A stretch of 64,000 bases of DNA from Myxosarcina sp. GA_180221_E-2-1-MAG-40_15 (GCA_020692205.1 JAIMKV010000002.1:62001-126000); one strand, 5' to 3'; positions 8,749-17,651 are shown, counted from the first letter of the stretch. A program made the numbers and translations. Notes: generated by a model not told the origin, from the letters alone.

Positions 8749-10083
8749 TTAAATAAATAATAACGGCTTGTCTTTCAAAGGTGCAAAAGCTTTAGAATCA
8801 AACTTATATAAACTAGCAGGACGACCAGCACCACGAGATATTTTAACTCTTGTATCTGATAAGAAACCCAACTTTAATAAACGAGATCTAAAGTTAGAAT
8901 AGTCGGAAAAGTTTTCACCCAAAATTGTGCAATAAAGTTGATAAACTTCATTTAAAGTAAATTCTTTTGGTAAAACATCAAAGGCAATTGGACTATATTG
9001 CAGCTTGTTTTTTAGTCGATTCCAGCCATACTTAAAAATTTCATTGTGATCAAAAGCTAATTTGGGAATTTCAGTTACTTTGTACCAGGAAACACCATAG
9101 TTTGATTGATTAATAATTTTCGCTGCTTCATATCTAACCAAAGCAAAATAACTTACCGATAAATATCGCACTCCAAAGCTATCAGAATTTTCTCGGGGAT
9201 CTCTACCAGGATCGCCAAAAGAATATAGTTGTTCTAAATATAAATTATCTACTTGAATTTTCTCAGCTAAAGTGCGATAAGCAGCATCGGTCAAAGATTC
9301 TCCCTGACGTACTAATGTGCCTGGTAAACTCCAATAATTATTAAAAGGTTCATCGTTTCTTTTACGCAATAAAACCAAAACGCGGTTGTAAGCAGTATCT
9401 ACTGAAAAAATAACGTTATCTACCCCAACTTTAAAATCGGCTAGACTTTCTGATTTGTAATTAGCTGTTTGCTTTAATTTAGAATTAGTTTTTATCTTTT
9501 TTTGCTTATCTTCTATCGTTGCGTTATACAAATTTTTTTGCAAAATGTATTCTCTAACAGAAGGAGTAACTAAACCTGAGTCTTTTTGGACACGATATGT
9601 ACTAGAGGATACTTGGGGTGCATTTAAAGTCGCGATCGCAAATTTACCCCCAATTTGAGTTAAAGATGCTAAATCTGTTTCTTTGATGCCATATCCTAGA
9701 CGGGGTATGATTAAAACTTTTACCTGCGTCAATAACTCTTCAATGCGATACCAGCTAGTAATCTGCGGTAGTATATCTGAGCCAATAACTAAGCTAAGAT
9801 CAGCTTCTTCCCATTTATGCTTAACTTTGTTAACGGTAATTAAAGTACGGCGATCGCTTAATTCTGGATGCAGACTGATATTATTACAGGGAAGCTTAAT
9901 GTCAGTAATCGCTAGCTGCAACATTTGTGTGCGATCTGGCAGAGGGGTTTGATGCTGCTTAAATGGATTATCTGATGCCCAAACTATCACGCGGTCATAA
10001 TGATGAGATAACCAGCGTAAAATAGTTTGATGTCCGACTGTTGGCGGATCGGCACTTGTACCAAACAGGGCGATTGTTTTCAT
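8749..10083 (-). CDS. NadD nicotinate-nucleotide adenylyltransferase fused to an NrtR-type Nudix/winged-helix regulator
   Basis: This 444-residue protein has three parts. Residues 1-190 are a NadD-like nucleotidyltransferase with the phosphate-binding signature GTSADPPTVGH (8-18; the first His of HxGH is Thr, as the superfamily allows) and TPSVREYI. Residues about 220-350 are a Nudix fold whose box is degraded: RQGESLTDAAYRTLAEK keeps G and E, but the catalytic REUxEE core reads RTLAEK. Residues about 360-444 resemble the NrtR winged helix (FTLNEVYQLYCTILGE, NFRSRLLKLGFL, GAGRPASLYKF). In NrtR a catalytically dead Nudix domain senses ADP-ribose-type ligands. The inference is a repressor of NAD genes physically joined to the enzyme. 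It follows pncB by 11 bp. Confidence 0.85.
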   Translation of the reverse strand: MKTIALFGTSADPPTVGHQTILRWLSHHYDRVIVWASDNPFKQHQTPLPDRTQMLQLAITDIKLPCNNISLHPELSDRRTLITVNKVKHKWEEADLSLVIGSDILPQITSWYRIEELLTQVKVLIIPRLGYGIKETDLASLTQIGGKFAIATLNAPQVSSSTYRVQKDSGLVTPSVREYILQKNLYNATIEDKQKKIKTNSKLKQTANYKSESLADFKVGVDNVIFSVDTAYNRVLVLLRKRNDEPFNNYWSLPGTLVRQGESLTDAAYRTLAEKIQVDNLYLEQLYSFGDPGRDPRENSDSFGVRYLSVSYFALVRYEAAKIINQSNYGVSWYKVTEIPKLAFDHNEIFKYGWNRLKNKLQYSPIAFDVLPKEFTLNEVYQLYCTILGENFSDYSNFRSRLLKLGFLSDTRVKISRGAGRPASLYKFDSKAFAPLKDKPLLFI

Positions 10084-10094
10084 TACTCCATTAG

Positions 10095-11468
10095 TTAATT
10101 AGCAGTTACAGGTTTTGGCCTTGCTACAGACTGACGTAAAGATTCTAAAGCTGAAGAAATATTTACCGGGAAAGTTTCGGGATTGGTGATCTGGCGAATG
10201 TTAGTAGGAAGACTGGCTACGGAAGTTGCCGTGTGTTGTCGAATTTGCTCTAAAGTAAGAGATATTGGTATTCTTTCACCTGCCTGCATAACGATCTTTA
10301 ATAAACTTTGTTCGTTGTCTTGAGCTGGCTCATCTTTTAATCCCAAGCGATCTGACTGTATTTGCCCATTAATTACATTACGGAATATTTGCTTGCAACC
10401 AGGATAAGTGAACTTGTTACTGGATTCTTTCATGGTGGGAATGTGATCAATTTCCACTAACTTATACACTCCGTTTACTGGCACACCTGTAACTAACTTT
10501 GTACCGATACCATAGCCGTTTATGGCTGCACCCTGTTGTCTTAGTCTAGTGATTTCCCATTCATCTAAGTCGCCACTGGCAAATATATTAGTCTCTGGTA
10601 ATAGAGAATATACCTGTTGTGATAATTTTACTAAATCTCCCGAATCAATTCTTACTCCTGTTACTTCTATTCCTGCTTCTACCTGCTTTTGCAATCGCTT
10701 AGCTGCTGCTATGGTGTCATAAGTATCAATTAACAGTGGTGCGTGGGGAAAGTAATGCTGAAAAGCTTTAAAAGCCTCATCTTCATTGTTTGCTACTGCA
10801 TTAATCGCCATAACTAAAGCATGAGCCATTGTCCCCCTAGGTTGTTCTCCTAGTTTCAATGCTGCCAAAACATTCGATGTGCCATCAAATCCTGCTGCTA
10901 ATGCTGCTCTAGCTGCCCAAACTGCTGCCTGTGGGCTAAAGGCTCTTCTCGTGCCAAATTCTAAAATATTTGCTTCTACTCCCGCCACGTCTCTAATTCT
11001 GGCTGCCTTGGTGGCGATTAGCGTCTGATAGTTAATTGTGTTAAGCAAGTATGTTTCTACTAGCTGTGCCTGCCATAGCGGTGCTTCAATTCTTAAAATT
11101 GGCTCATGTGCAAAAATTGCTGTCCCTTCAGGCACTGCCCAAACATCTCCCGTAAAACCGCCCGATTCTAACAGCTGCCAAAATTTCTGGGGTACATGAT
11201 TAAAGATACCTAGATCTTGCAATGCTTGAATTTGTTCTGAGTTAAAGCTTAATTGCTCCAGATATTCCAACGCCTGAGCTAACCCCATCGCAATTAAATA
11301 GCCAAAATTATTGGGTAAGCGTCGCACAAACAATTCAAAACTGGCTCTTTTAGTAGCAATACCTTCTCCTGTATAGCATGCAGCCATAGTTAGTTGATAT
11401 AGATCTGTTAATAAACAATAGTCTTGGGGGTTTATATTAAGCTCATCTTCTGCTATATTTATTTTCAT
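10095..11468 (-). CDS. pncB: Nicotinate phosphoribosyltransferase
   Basis: This enzyme salvages nicotinate to nicotinate mononucleotide using PRPP and ATP, the entry step of the Preiss-Handler route. At 457 residues it has typical length. It shows the N-terminal TDLYQLTMAACY motif, LEFGTRRAFSPQAA, GTMAHALVMA, and the PRPP-site region VTGVRIDSGDLVKLS followed by IFASGDLDE. It is the first gene of the leftward run pncB, nadD-nrtR, small ORF, nadE. A perfect inverted repeat lies 24 bp upstream of its ATG and may be the operator. Confidence 0.95.
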   Translation of the reverse strand: MKINIAEDELNINPQDYCLLTDLYQLTMAACYTGEGIATKRASFELFVRRLPNNFGYLIAMGLAQALEYLEQLSFNSEQIQALQDLGIFNHVPQKFWQLLESGGFTGDVWAVPEGTAIFAHEPILRIEAPLWQAQLVETYLLNTINYQTLIATKAARIRDVAGVEANILEFGTRRAFSPQAAVWAARAALAAGFDGTSNVLAALKLGEQPRGTMAHALVMAINAVANNEDEAFKAFQHYFPHAPLLIDTYDTIAAAKRLQKQVEAGIEVTGVRIDSGDLVKLSQQVYSLLPETNIFASGDLDEWEITRLRQQGAAINGYGIGTKLVTGVPVNGVYKLVEIDHIPTMKESSNKFTYPGCKQIFRNVINGQIQSDRLGLKDEPAQDNEQSLLKIVMQAGERIPISLTLEQIRQHTATSVASLPTNIRQITNPETFPVNISSALESLRQSVARPKPVTAN

Positions 11469-11492
11469 AATGAAAATCTAACCTACTTTTGG

Positions 11493-11510
11493 TATTTATT
11501 ACTATAAATA
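11493..11510. promoter_or_regulatory. Candidate operator of the pncB/nadD-nrtR operon
   Basis: A perfect inverted repeat TATTTAT-TACT-ATAAATA sits 24 bp upstream of the pncB start. Its position suits a repressor site, and the operon encodes an NrtR-like regulator, so autoregulation is a reasonable inference. AT-rich palindromes also arise by chance in this genome, and no second copy was found in front of nadE. Confidence 0.45.
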
Positions 11511-11749
11511 TAATCATAAGAAATTACATATTGTCAAGTTCAATCCTATCTGAGGCTTAATCAAGAGTAGACGAAAGCTAAGGCACTTTAAAAATAAAAA
11601 AGGTTAAAGAAATTAGTTGCTTAGGCGCGATCGCTATTTCAAATCAATTTTGGTCTATCTTAAATACAGAAATAATCAACTCAGTTTTGATATTTTTGTA
11701 GATAACTTTAGGCACTTTATTGGTAACTTCGCTCTGGCACTCATTAAAG

Positions 11750-12196
11750 ATGAAATCATTACAGATTAAGAATGTAGAATACCGAGATGAAATAGCGGCA
11801 ATTAAACAGATTAGAACTAAAGTATTTCAGTCAGAACAAAGAGTAGCGGCAGAGTTGGAGTTTGATGGTTTAGATGATGGCGCAGTTCATCTGCTGGCAT
11901 ACCTAGATGATCAAGCAGTAGGTACAGCCAGAATTAGAAATATAGATGCTGTCACAGCAAAAATAGAAAGGCTAGCTGTCTTACCTAAAGCCAGAAAGCA
12001 GGGTATTGGCAAAGAATTGATCAAAACAGCTATGGAAACTATTTATTTCCAGAATAAATCTCAGGTAATAGTTCATGCTCAAGAATATATAGCACGGCTA
12101 TATCAGCAGTTAGGGTTTGAAGTAATAGGGGAAAGATTTAACGAGGCGGGTATTGCTCATGTCAAGATGATCGCGCAGCTATCTCAAACCAATTAA
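11750..12196 (+). CDS. GNAT family N-acetyltransferase
   Basis: This small acetyltransferase has about 148 residues. Motif A is present as KIERLAVLPKARKQGIGKELI, with the R-x-x-G-I-G acetyl-CoA pyrophosphate loop, and the C-terminal half holds YARLYQQLGFEVIG-like residues typical of the fold (IARLYQQLGFEVIGERF). The substrate is unknown. I chose the ATG at 11750 (MKSLQIKN), not the TTG at 11720, because the family begins close to the first beta strand. The next gene starts 10 bp downstream. Confidence 0.85.
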   Translation: MKSLQIKNVEYRDEIAAIKQIRTKVFQSEQRVAAELEFDGLDDGAVHLLAYLDDQAVGTARIRNIDAVTAKIERLAVLPKARKQGIGKELIKTAMETIYFQNKSQVIVHAQEYIARLYQQLGFEVIGERFNEAGIAHVKMIAQLSQTN

Positions 12197-12206
12197 GTCT
12201 TGATTC

Positions 12207-12764
12207 ATGCCACAGCTAGATAAATCCGCATTGCGACGTTACATTCTGCAACAAAGACAGTCACTATCCACCACTCAATGGCAAGCAAAAAGCAGTTTAA
12301 TTTGCGATCGCCTTAGAGCAAATAGTTTATTTAAAGAGGCGCATACTGTTCTGGCATACTTCAGTTTTCGTCAGGAAGCAAACCTTGTCTCATTGTTTAA
12401 TTTGGATAAAAACTGGGTTTTCCCTCGCTGCGTTGGTAAATCTTTGGCTTGGCATTCATGGCAGCCTGGAGAAGATTTACACTCTGGTAAATACGGCATT
12501 AAAGAACCATTAAAAACTGCAACTGTTGTTGCTCCTGCAACAGCAGATTTAATTCTTGTTCCCACAGTCGCCTGCGACGCTCAAGGATACCGTTTAGGTT
12601 ATGGCGGCGGTTTTTATGATCGTTTATTAAGTTCTCCTCAATGCTCGACTGTTCCTACCATTGGCATTACGTTTGATTTTGCTTATATGGCTAAGCTACC
12701 AATAGATATCTGGGACATTAAGCTAAATTTTATTTGTACCGAATCTAAATTTAATACTTATTAA
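12207..12764 (+). CDS. 5-formyltetrahydrofolate cyclo-ligase
   Basis: The enzyme converts 5-formyl-THF to 5,10-methenyl-THF with ATP and so recycles a stored folate. The 185-residue protein has normal length. Recognisable segments are the basic N terminus KSALRRYILQQRQ, the ATP-binding loop region around LGYGGGFYDRLL (about residues 131-142) and DLILVPTVACDAQGYRLG before it. It probably shares a transcript with the upstream acetyltransferase gene, 10 bp away. Confidence 0.92.
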   Translation: MPQLDKSALRRYILQQRQSLSTTQWQAKSSLICDRLRANSLFKEAHTVLAYFSFRQEANLVSLFNLDKNWVFPRCVGKSLAWHSWQPGEDLHSGKYGIKEPLKTATVVAPATADLILVPTVACDAQGYRLGYGGGFYDRLLSSPQCSTVPTIGITFDFAYMAKLPIDIWDIKLNFICTESKFNTY

Positions 12765-13077
12765 ATAATCTGGAACTTGTTCTAGTTTAAAGTTCTGGTT
12801 TCTAATATTTATTTAAGAATTAAGGTTTATCCGATCAAGCCTGCTTTTGTTTTCTTTGGCTGTGGTTCTTCGTTAGTTAACAGCCGTTCATTGCTAGTTT
12901 AGCTTAATTAAACAACTCCTAATTAAGCTATATCAGATATATTTAAGAACCCCAAAAGATTCAATGAGTACTTATACTTATTAATATTTATTTGAGCATC
13001 AATTTCGTTTAAGGTTTGTTAAGTATGAGAGAGTAAGTATTTAAAAAAAATAATGCTTTTGCTAATCTAAATAAACA
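12765..13077. other. Intergenic region, no gene seen
   Basis: 313 AT-rich bases between the folate cyclo-ligase gene and the unknown gene at 13078. No tRNA, hairpin terminator or coding frame stands out. It presumably holds the promoter of the downstream gene. Confidence 0.5.
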
Positions 13078-13470
13078 ATGATTGATCAACTCATATTTAA
13101 ACATTTATTCCATCATAGTTTTTTAGGCAAATTAGTATTTAGAAGTTTTCTTATGCAACACTTTCATGACGAATGGATTCAAGAATGGTGCGATCTCAAT
13201 GGTTGGACAGACTTATTTATGGAACGCTATAACCATTACTGGGCGTTTCCGCCTAACTGCGTAATGCCTGAGCCTATCCCTCAAAAAGTAATGCGGCTCA
13301 TTAAAAGCGAAAAAGGTCTTAGTCATAACGAACAAAGGTGGTTATTTTCTGCGGGTGTAATTAGCGTAATTGCTCTTGTAGCTAGCTACTTTTTAATATC
13401 TCCTATGCCCTTAATGCTTGCTTTTGGATTTGATGCCGTTACTTTTGCTCGTATGGATTGCGAAGTATAG
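13078..13470 (+). CDS. Unknown protein with a C-terminal membrane segment
   Basis: This 130-residue frame is not recognised. The first 90 residues are polar and aromatic-rich (HFHDEWIQEWCDLNGWTDLF, YNHYWAFPP), followed by one or two hydrophobic segments (VISVIALVASYFLISPMPLMLAFGF). The composition and the long intact frame argue that it is real. A conserved cyanobacterial protein of unknown function is my best guess. It stands alone with spacers on both sides. Confidence 0.55.
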   Translation: MIDQLIFKHLFHHSFLGKLVFRSFLMQHFHDEWIQEWCDLNGWTDLFMERYNHYWAFPPNCVMPEPIPQKVMRLIKSEKGLSHNEQRWLFSAGVISVIALVASYFLISPMPLMLAFGFDAVTFARMDCEV

Positions 13471-13684
13471 TTAAACCTGTTTTTTCAGGCAATTTTTCGT
13501 TGAATACCTATTCTTCGCAGCTTTAGTATTAGATACAATTTTGATTTTCAAATGATGCCAAAGTATTGACTTTAGTAAGCAATCGACAGACGATGAATAT
13601 TGATGCAGTTATCTTTAGACCTGAAATTTCACTAGGTTAGTTGTAAGCTGCCAATAAAACATCAAGATCTTGAATAGTTTAACT

Positions 13685-14113
13685 ATGTTTGATTTAGGTA
13701 ATAATCGACCAGAAATAGCTGAACAGAAGTGGCGATCTCAATTAGACTTTTTTGTTAAAGAGTATCAACAACAACTCGCTGCTTTAGCTTGGGGATTAAA
13801 GCAAGAGTGGGGAGAAAACAATGATGTTTTAGGTATCGATCTTCAGCCTGCACCACATTTTGTTGCTTGTTCTCAAGACAGTTTGTCAGAATTGAACCAG
13901 AATACTAAAGGAACAATACAGGAAATATTGGGTATTGTTGATGGTCATGATTCAGCGCTAGAAGTTGTTATAGTTGTTATTGCAGAAGGGCAAATAAAGT
14001 TAATTAACTTCCAGCCTCAGACGACTCCTGCCGATTGTTTTGCTGCCACCGATGGCGATTTAGATCAATTAATAGATACTTTAGAAATAGCTTTAGCAAA
14101 ATATATCAAGTGA
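13685..14113 (+). CDS. Unknown soluble protein
   Basis: This is an acidic protein of about 142 residues, not recognised. It has an amphipathic helical N-terminal half (KWRSQLDFFVKEYQQQLAAL), then alternating strands (ALEVVIVVIAEGQIKLINF) and a helical C terminus. The arrangement suggests a small alpha/beta fold. I prefer the ATG at 13685 (MFDLGNN) to a TTG five codons upstream. No operon partner is visible: the next gene (cydB) converges from the right. Confidence 0.5.
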   Translation: MFDLGNNRPEIAEQKWRSQLDFFVKEYQQQLAALAWGLKQEWGENNDVLGIDLQPAPHFVACSQDSLSELNQNTKGTIQEILGIVDGHDSALEVVIVVIAEGQIKLINFQPQTTPADCFAATDGDLDQLIDTLEIALAKYIK

Positions 14114-14251
14114 ACCAAAGCTGAGAATCAACATTGGTAAAATATGCCATTAAGTTGAAAAATTTAGCTAGCAAGCTAGAGGAGCAACAAATATTATTAA
14201 CCATACCTGTTGATTAGAAAAGAGCTAAGTTTTACCAGCGATCGCCTGAGA

Positions 14252-15259
14252 TTAATATTCTTCGTTGATGACTTTGCCTTTAAAAACAATATAATTGTAA
14301 ATATTATATGCCAGCATAATAGGAATCAAAAAACCAATAAAAACAATCATAAATACTAGAGAACTAGGACTGGCAGCAGCCTGATAAATTGTAATTTGCG
14401 TGGGAATAATATAGGGAAACACAACTAGTCCTAATCCGATAAAAGATAATAAAAACAAGAGTAAAGTCCAGACAAATGGTCTTGTTTCTTGTTCTGAATA
14501 AAGACTTTTTAGTAATAGAAAGATAAGTAAAGCTCCTAAGAGGGGAATCAAGGCAAAAATATACACTAAAGGTGTTTCAAATAGTCTAGTTCTAGCACTT
14601 TCAGAAAAAATCGGTGTGGTGATTGTTAAATAAACCGCACCGATAAAGGTAGTAACCGCTGAAATTTTAGCAGTCAAATTATGAGTAGTTTGTAGTTCTC
14701 CTTCTGTCTTTAAAATGAGATAGGTTGAACCAATCAGTACATAACCTTGGATTAAAGTTAAAGCGACTAAAAGCGATCGCAAAGTTAACCAATCCCAAGT
14801 TCCGCCAGTAAAGTGTCCAGCACTATCAACGCTAATCCCTTGGAGAATTGCTCCCAAAGCAAATCCTTGTCCTATTGCAGCCAAAAAGCTACCGCCACCG
14901 AAGGCTACATTCCAAAAAACTTTAGTATTGGCGTGTTCGCGAAATTCAAAGGCAACCGCACGAAAAATTAAGCCGAAAATCATAATCATAATTGGAATAT
15001 ATAAAGCCTGAAGGATTGTGCCATAAGCCAGAGGAAAAGCTCCAAACAAAGCTCCTCCCATCAACACCAGCCAGGTTTCATTGGCATCCCAAACATTACC
15101 CAAACTAGTCATGAGTATGCCCCGACGTTCCTCGCTGGAGGCGGTAATCGAAAGTATGCCTACCCCTAAATCGAATCCATCTAACATTACGTACAAAAAT
15201 AAAAACAGTGCCAGTACGGCAAACCAAACTTGGGGGAGAAAATAATCTAAAGCTTCCAT
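14252..15259 (-). CDS. cydB: Cytochrome bd-type quinol oxidase subunit II
   Basis: CydB is the structural partner of CydA in the bd-type terminal oxidase, which oxidises quinol and reduces oxygen without pumping protons. The 335-residue protein has about eight to nine hydrophobic helices. The N-terminal family signature is clear: FLYVMLDGFDLGVGIL followed by GNVWDANETWLVLMGGALFGAFP. It lies 77 bp downstream of cydA on the same strand with a palindrome in the spacer. In cyanobacteria this oxidase is usually associated with stress or high-light electron disposal. Confidence 0.94.
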   Translation of the reverse strand: MEALDYFLPQVWFAVLALFLFLYVMLDGFDLGVGILSITASSEERRGILMTSLGNVWDANETWLVLMGGALFGAFPLAYGTILQALYIPIMIMIFGLIFRAVAFEFREHANTKVFWNVAFGGGSFLAAIGQGFALGAILQGISVDSAGHFTGGTWDWLTLRSLLVALTLIQGYVLIGSTYLILKTEGELQTTHNLTAKISAVTTFIGAVYLTITTPIFSESARTRLFETPLVYIFALIPLLGALLIFLLLKSLYSEQETRPFVWTLLLFLLSFIGLGLVVFPYIIPTQITIYQAAASPSSLVFMIVFIGFLIPIMLAYNIYNYIVFKGKVINEEY

Positions 15260-15297
15260 ATTGCCAGAGATAAAGGATAAAGGATGAAGAATGAGGA

Positions 15298-15315
15298 GGC
15301 TAATAGCTATTAGCC
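15298..15315. repeat. 18-bp perfect palindrome in the cydA-cydB spacer
   Basis: GGCTAATAG is followed immediately by its reverse complement CTATTAGCC. It sits between cydA (stop at 15337) and cydB (start at 15259) beside a purine-rich tract. It could stabilise the cydA message, attenuate cydB or bind a dimeric regulator. There is no T-run, so a full terminator is unlikely. Confidence 0.5.
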
Positions 15316-15336
15316 TAAAACAGGATTATTAGATAT

Positions 15337-16779
15337 TTACTGTTGTGCCTCTGCGGGACGACTATCAGGAATATGCTTGGCTGAAGTAGTGTCCAATTCG
15401 GGATCAAAACTTTCTCCTGGTACGGGTAGGTCTAAATTAGGTCCCTGGCGAATAATACGACTACCAAAATAAAGCGCAAACACAAACAAGATGCTGTAGA
15501 CAACCGTAAAAGCAGTCAGAGAAGTCAAAACATTGCTTGCGGGTACTTGAGAAACTCCATCAGCGGTGCGAATTTCACCATAAACAATCCAGGGTTGTCT
15601 GCCGACACAGCGTACGATCCAGCCACATTCAACGGCAATATAACCCAAGGGTGCAGCAAGCAACCAAAGTCTAAGTAGCCAGCGTTGTTGAGTAATATTT
15701 TTGGCTGAAAGTTTACCCCGCAACCACTGTAGAGTAGTAACTGCCATCAACCCCGCTAGGATAAAGCCGATCGCAATCATGATTCTAAAGGCATAATAAA
15801 CTAAGCCAATCTGATGGGGGCGATCTTCTGGAGCATATTCTTTTAAGCCCAAAACAGGTTCTGATAGTCGTGGCTTAATTTCGAGGATGTAGCTTAATAA
15901 GCCAGGAATAGAGATTTCCCAATCGTTTTGCTCTGCTTTGTCATTAGGTATCGCGATCGCACTCCAGGAAGGAGATTCTCCTGCGGGAATAGTTTCCCAT
16001 TGAGCCTCCATTGCAGCTAGTTTTGTGGGCTGGTAATGATACACTTGTTCGCCACTTAAATGTCCAATGTAGAGTTGGAGGGGAGTAACGGCGATCGCGA
16101 TCGCTAAAACAATTTTAAAAGATAGAGTAAAAAATTCGGCATGACGTTGGTTGATAATATACCAAGCACTGATGCCGCCAATGACAAATAAAGAAGTTTC
16201 CAAAGTCGCAAAGAACATATGGAGTACGCTATTTAGCATGAAGGGATTAAAAATTGCCTGAAAGTAATCGCCAACCACAAAATGACCGTCAACAAACTGT
16301 CCCCCTGCGGGGGTTTGCAGCCACGAGTTCGCACTTAAAATCCAGAAAATAGACAAGTTTGCGCCTACAGCCACCATAATGGTGGCAAAGTAATGCATAA
16401 TTGGCGGTACTCGTTCCCAGCCAAACAGCATAATCCCTAGAAAGCCAGCTTCCAGGGCAAATGCCATAGATGCTTCAAAACCTAAGACACTGCCGAAAAA
16501 GTCTCCTACCGCCTGGGAGAAGGGACCCCAGTTTGTGCCAAATTCAAATTCCATTGGTAGCCCTGACGCTACCCCAATACCAAAATTTAAAACGTAAAGT
16601 TTTGACCAAAAACGAGCATGATAATAATAGTTTTCATTGCGAGTTTTAAGCCATAACCCCTCTATGACAATGAGATAGATAGCCATGCCTGTAGTTAAAA
16701 TTGGCCACAGCATATGAAAAATGGCGGTAACGGCGAACTGTAAACGTGAGAGGATTACTGTATCGGATAAAAATTCCAT
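15337..16779 (-). CDS. cydA: Cytochrome bd-type quinol oxidase subunit I
   Basis: CydA carries the heme groups and quinol site of the bd oxidase. The 480-residue protein begins with LSRLQFAVTAIFHMLWP (heme-ligand His region) and has the GRQPW motif (CVGRQPWIVYGEIRT) near the C terminus. It is shorter than the Escherichia coli protein and its quinol loop appears of the short type, as in cyanide-insensitive oxidases. It is the first gene of cydAB. The divergent upstream spacer of 433 bp to the next gene contains a strong inverted repeat at 17073-17110. Confidence 0.95.
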   Translation of the reverse strand: MEFLSDTVILSRLQFAVTAIFHMLWPILTTGMAIYLIVIEGLWLKTRNENYYYHARFWSKLYVLNFGIGVASGLPMEFEFGTNWGPFSQAVGDFFGSVLGFEASMAFALEAGFLGIMLFGWERVPPIMHYFATIMVAVGANLSIFWILSANSWLQTPAGGQFVDGHFVVGDYFQAIFNPFMLNSVLHMFFATLETSLFVIGGISAWYIINQRHAEFFTLSFKIVLAIAIAVTPLQLYIGHLSGEQVYHYQPTKLAAMEAQWETIPAGESPSWSAIAIPNDKAEQNDWEISIPGLLSYILEIKPRLSEPVLGLKEYAPEDRPHQIGLVYYAFRIMIAIGFILAGLMAVTTLQWLRGKLSAKNITQQRWLLRLWLLAAPLGYIAVECGWIVRCVGRQPWIVYGEIRTADGVSQVPASNVLTSLTAFTVVYSILFVFALYFGSRIIRQGPNLDLPVPGESFDPELDTTSAKHIPDSRPAEAQQ

Positions 16780-17072
16780 CGATAATGTGTTGAGAATCGT
16801 CTAGTAATCTACCTTTATTAAGGTGTAGATGTGTGTTTTGAGAGAAATTTTATCTCCTCTGGTTATTAGTTTAGCGATTATGCTGAGGGGAAATACTTAA
16901 ATAAAACTTGATAATTTGATTGAAACTTAGGGTTGTTTTACCTCAACCGAGATCTTGCAGCGATGATCTGGTTCAATCTATGCTCTAAATTTCTCAAATA
17001 TAGTGTGGTTAACTAATCATCATTTTAATTAAAGATGACGGTGATCTAAAACAATAGCCTAAAAACCCTACA

Positions 17073-17110
17073 GTGCAAAAGCTCCACTTCGTCAATTAGA
17101 GCTTTTGCAC
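17073..17110. repeat. Perfect 12-bp inverted repeat in a divergent promoter region
   Basis: GTGCAAAAGCTC and GAGCTTTTGCAC flank a 14-base loop. The hairpin lies between cydA (leftward) and the holin-like gene (rightward), both of which start here, so it cannot be their terminator, and there is no T-run. It may be an operator, a small RNA hairpin or a remnant of a mobile repeat. The rest of the 433-bp spacer shows no gene. Confidence 0.6.
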
Positions 17111-17212
17111 CAAAGTTGTCAGAAAATACCGAACTGCTATTTGTAGTAATAAATAGCCGAAATTTATTAATATTGAACCAGATACTAAATATTAATCTTC
17201 TAGGTAACTAAA

Positions 17213-17569
17213 ATGTTACAATTCTTGCTTACTTGGTTGGCAACGGCTGTTTCTTTAATTGTTACAGCATTTATAGTGCCTGGGTTTACTATCGTAGGTT
17301 TCTCTTCGGCTATAGTAGGAGCAGCAGTTTTGGGTTTAGTAAATGCAGTGGTTAAACCCATACTCATCTTATTTACTTTACCACTAACAATTTTAACTTT
17401 AGGACTATTTCTGTTGGTAGTCAATGCGATCGCCTTAGGCCTGGTAAGTTACCTTACTCCTGGTTTGACCATAGCTGGATTCTTTCCTGCTATATTTGGC
17501 TCGATTGTTTTAACTTTAGTATCAGGAATAATTAATCAGCTTTTTGCTAATGTCGATTCCTCTTATTGA
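17213..17569 (+). CDS. Phage-holin-4 superfamily membrane protein (YvlD/DUF360 type)
   Basis: This 118-residue, four-helix membrane protein has the family's repeated pattern: AFIVPGFTIVGF, VNAVVKPILILFTLPLTILTLGLFLLVVNAIAL and YLTPGLTIAGF. Despite the name, such genes are common chromosomal genes and do not by themselves indicate a prophage. No phage gene is nearby. Function is not established. It is monocistronic. Confidence 0.85.
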   Translation: MLQFLLTWLATAVSLIVTAFIVPGFTIVGFSSAIVGAAVLGLVNAVVKPILILFTLPLTILTLGLFLLVVNAIALGLVSYLTPGLTIAGFFPAIFGSIVLTLVSGIINQLFANVDSSY

Positions 17570-17581
17570 ACAATTAAAAAA

Positions 17582-17611
17582 GGGTTGACGCAACCGTAAT
17601 TGTGTCAACCC
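17582..17611 (-). terminator. Intrinsic terminator for ycf35
   Basis: GGGTTGACGCAA and TTGTGTCAACCC pair over 12 positions with one G-U and a 6-base loop. On the minus strand the stem is followed by six T residues, 40 bp after the ycf35 stop. On the plus strand it lies just past the holin-like gene but lacks a T-run, so it mainly serves ycf35. Confidence 0.8.
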
Positions 17612-17651
17612 CAGGCTTGGGAACGCGCTTTAACTTAAGATCTAATTCTTG

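Noticed and set aside
17213-17569. Prophage, because of a holin-family protein
   Set aside because: The family is widespread on bacterial chromosomes and no capsid, integrase or lysis gene is near.
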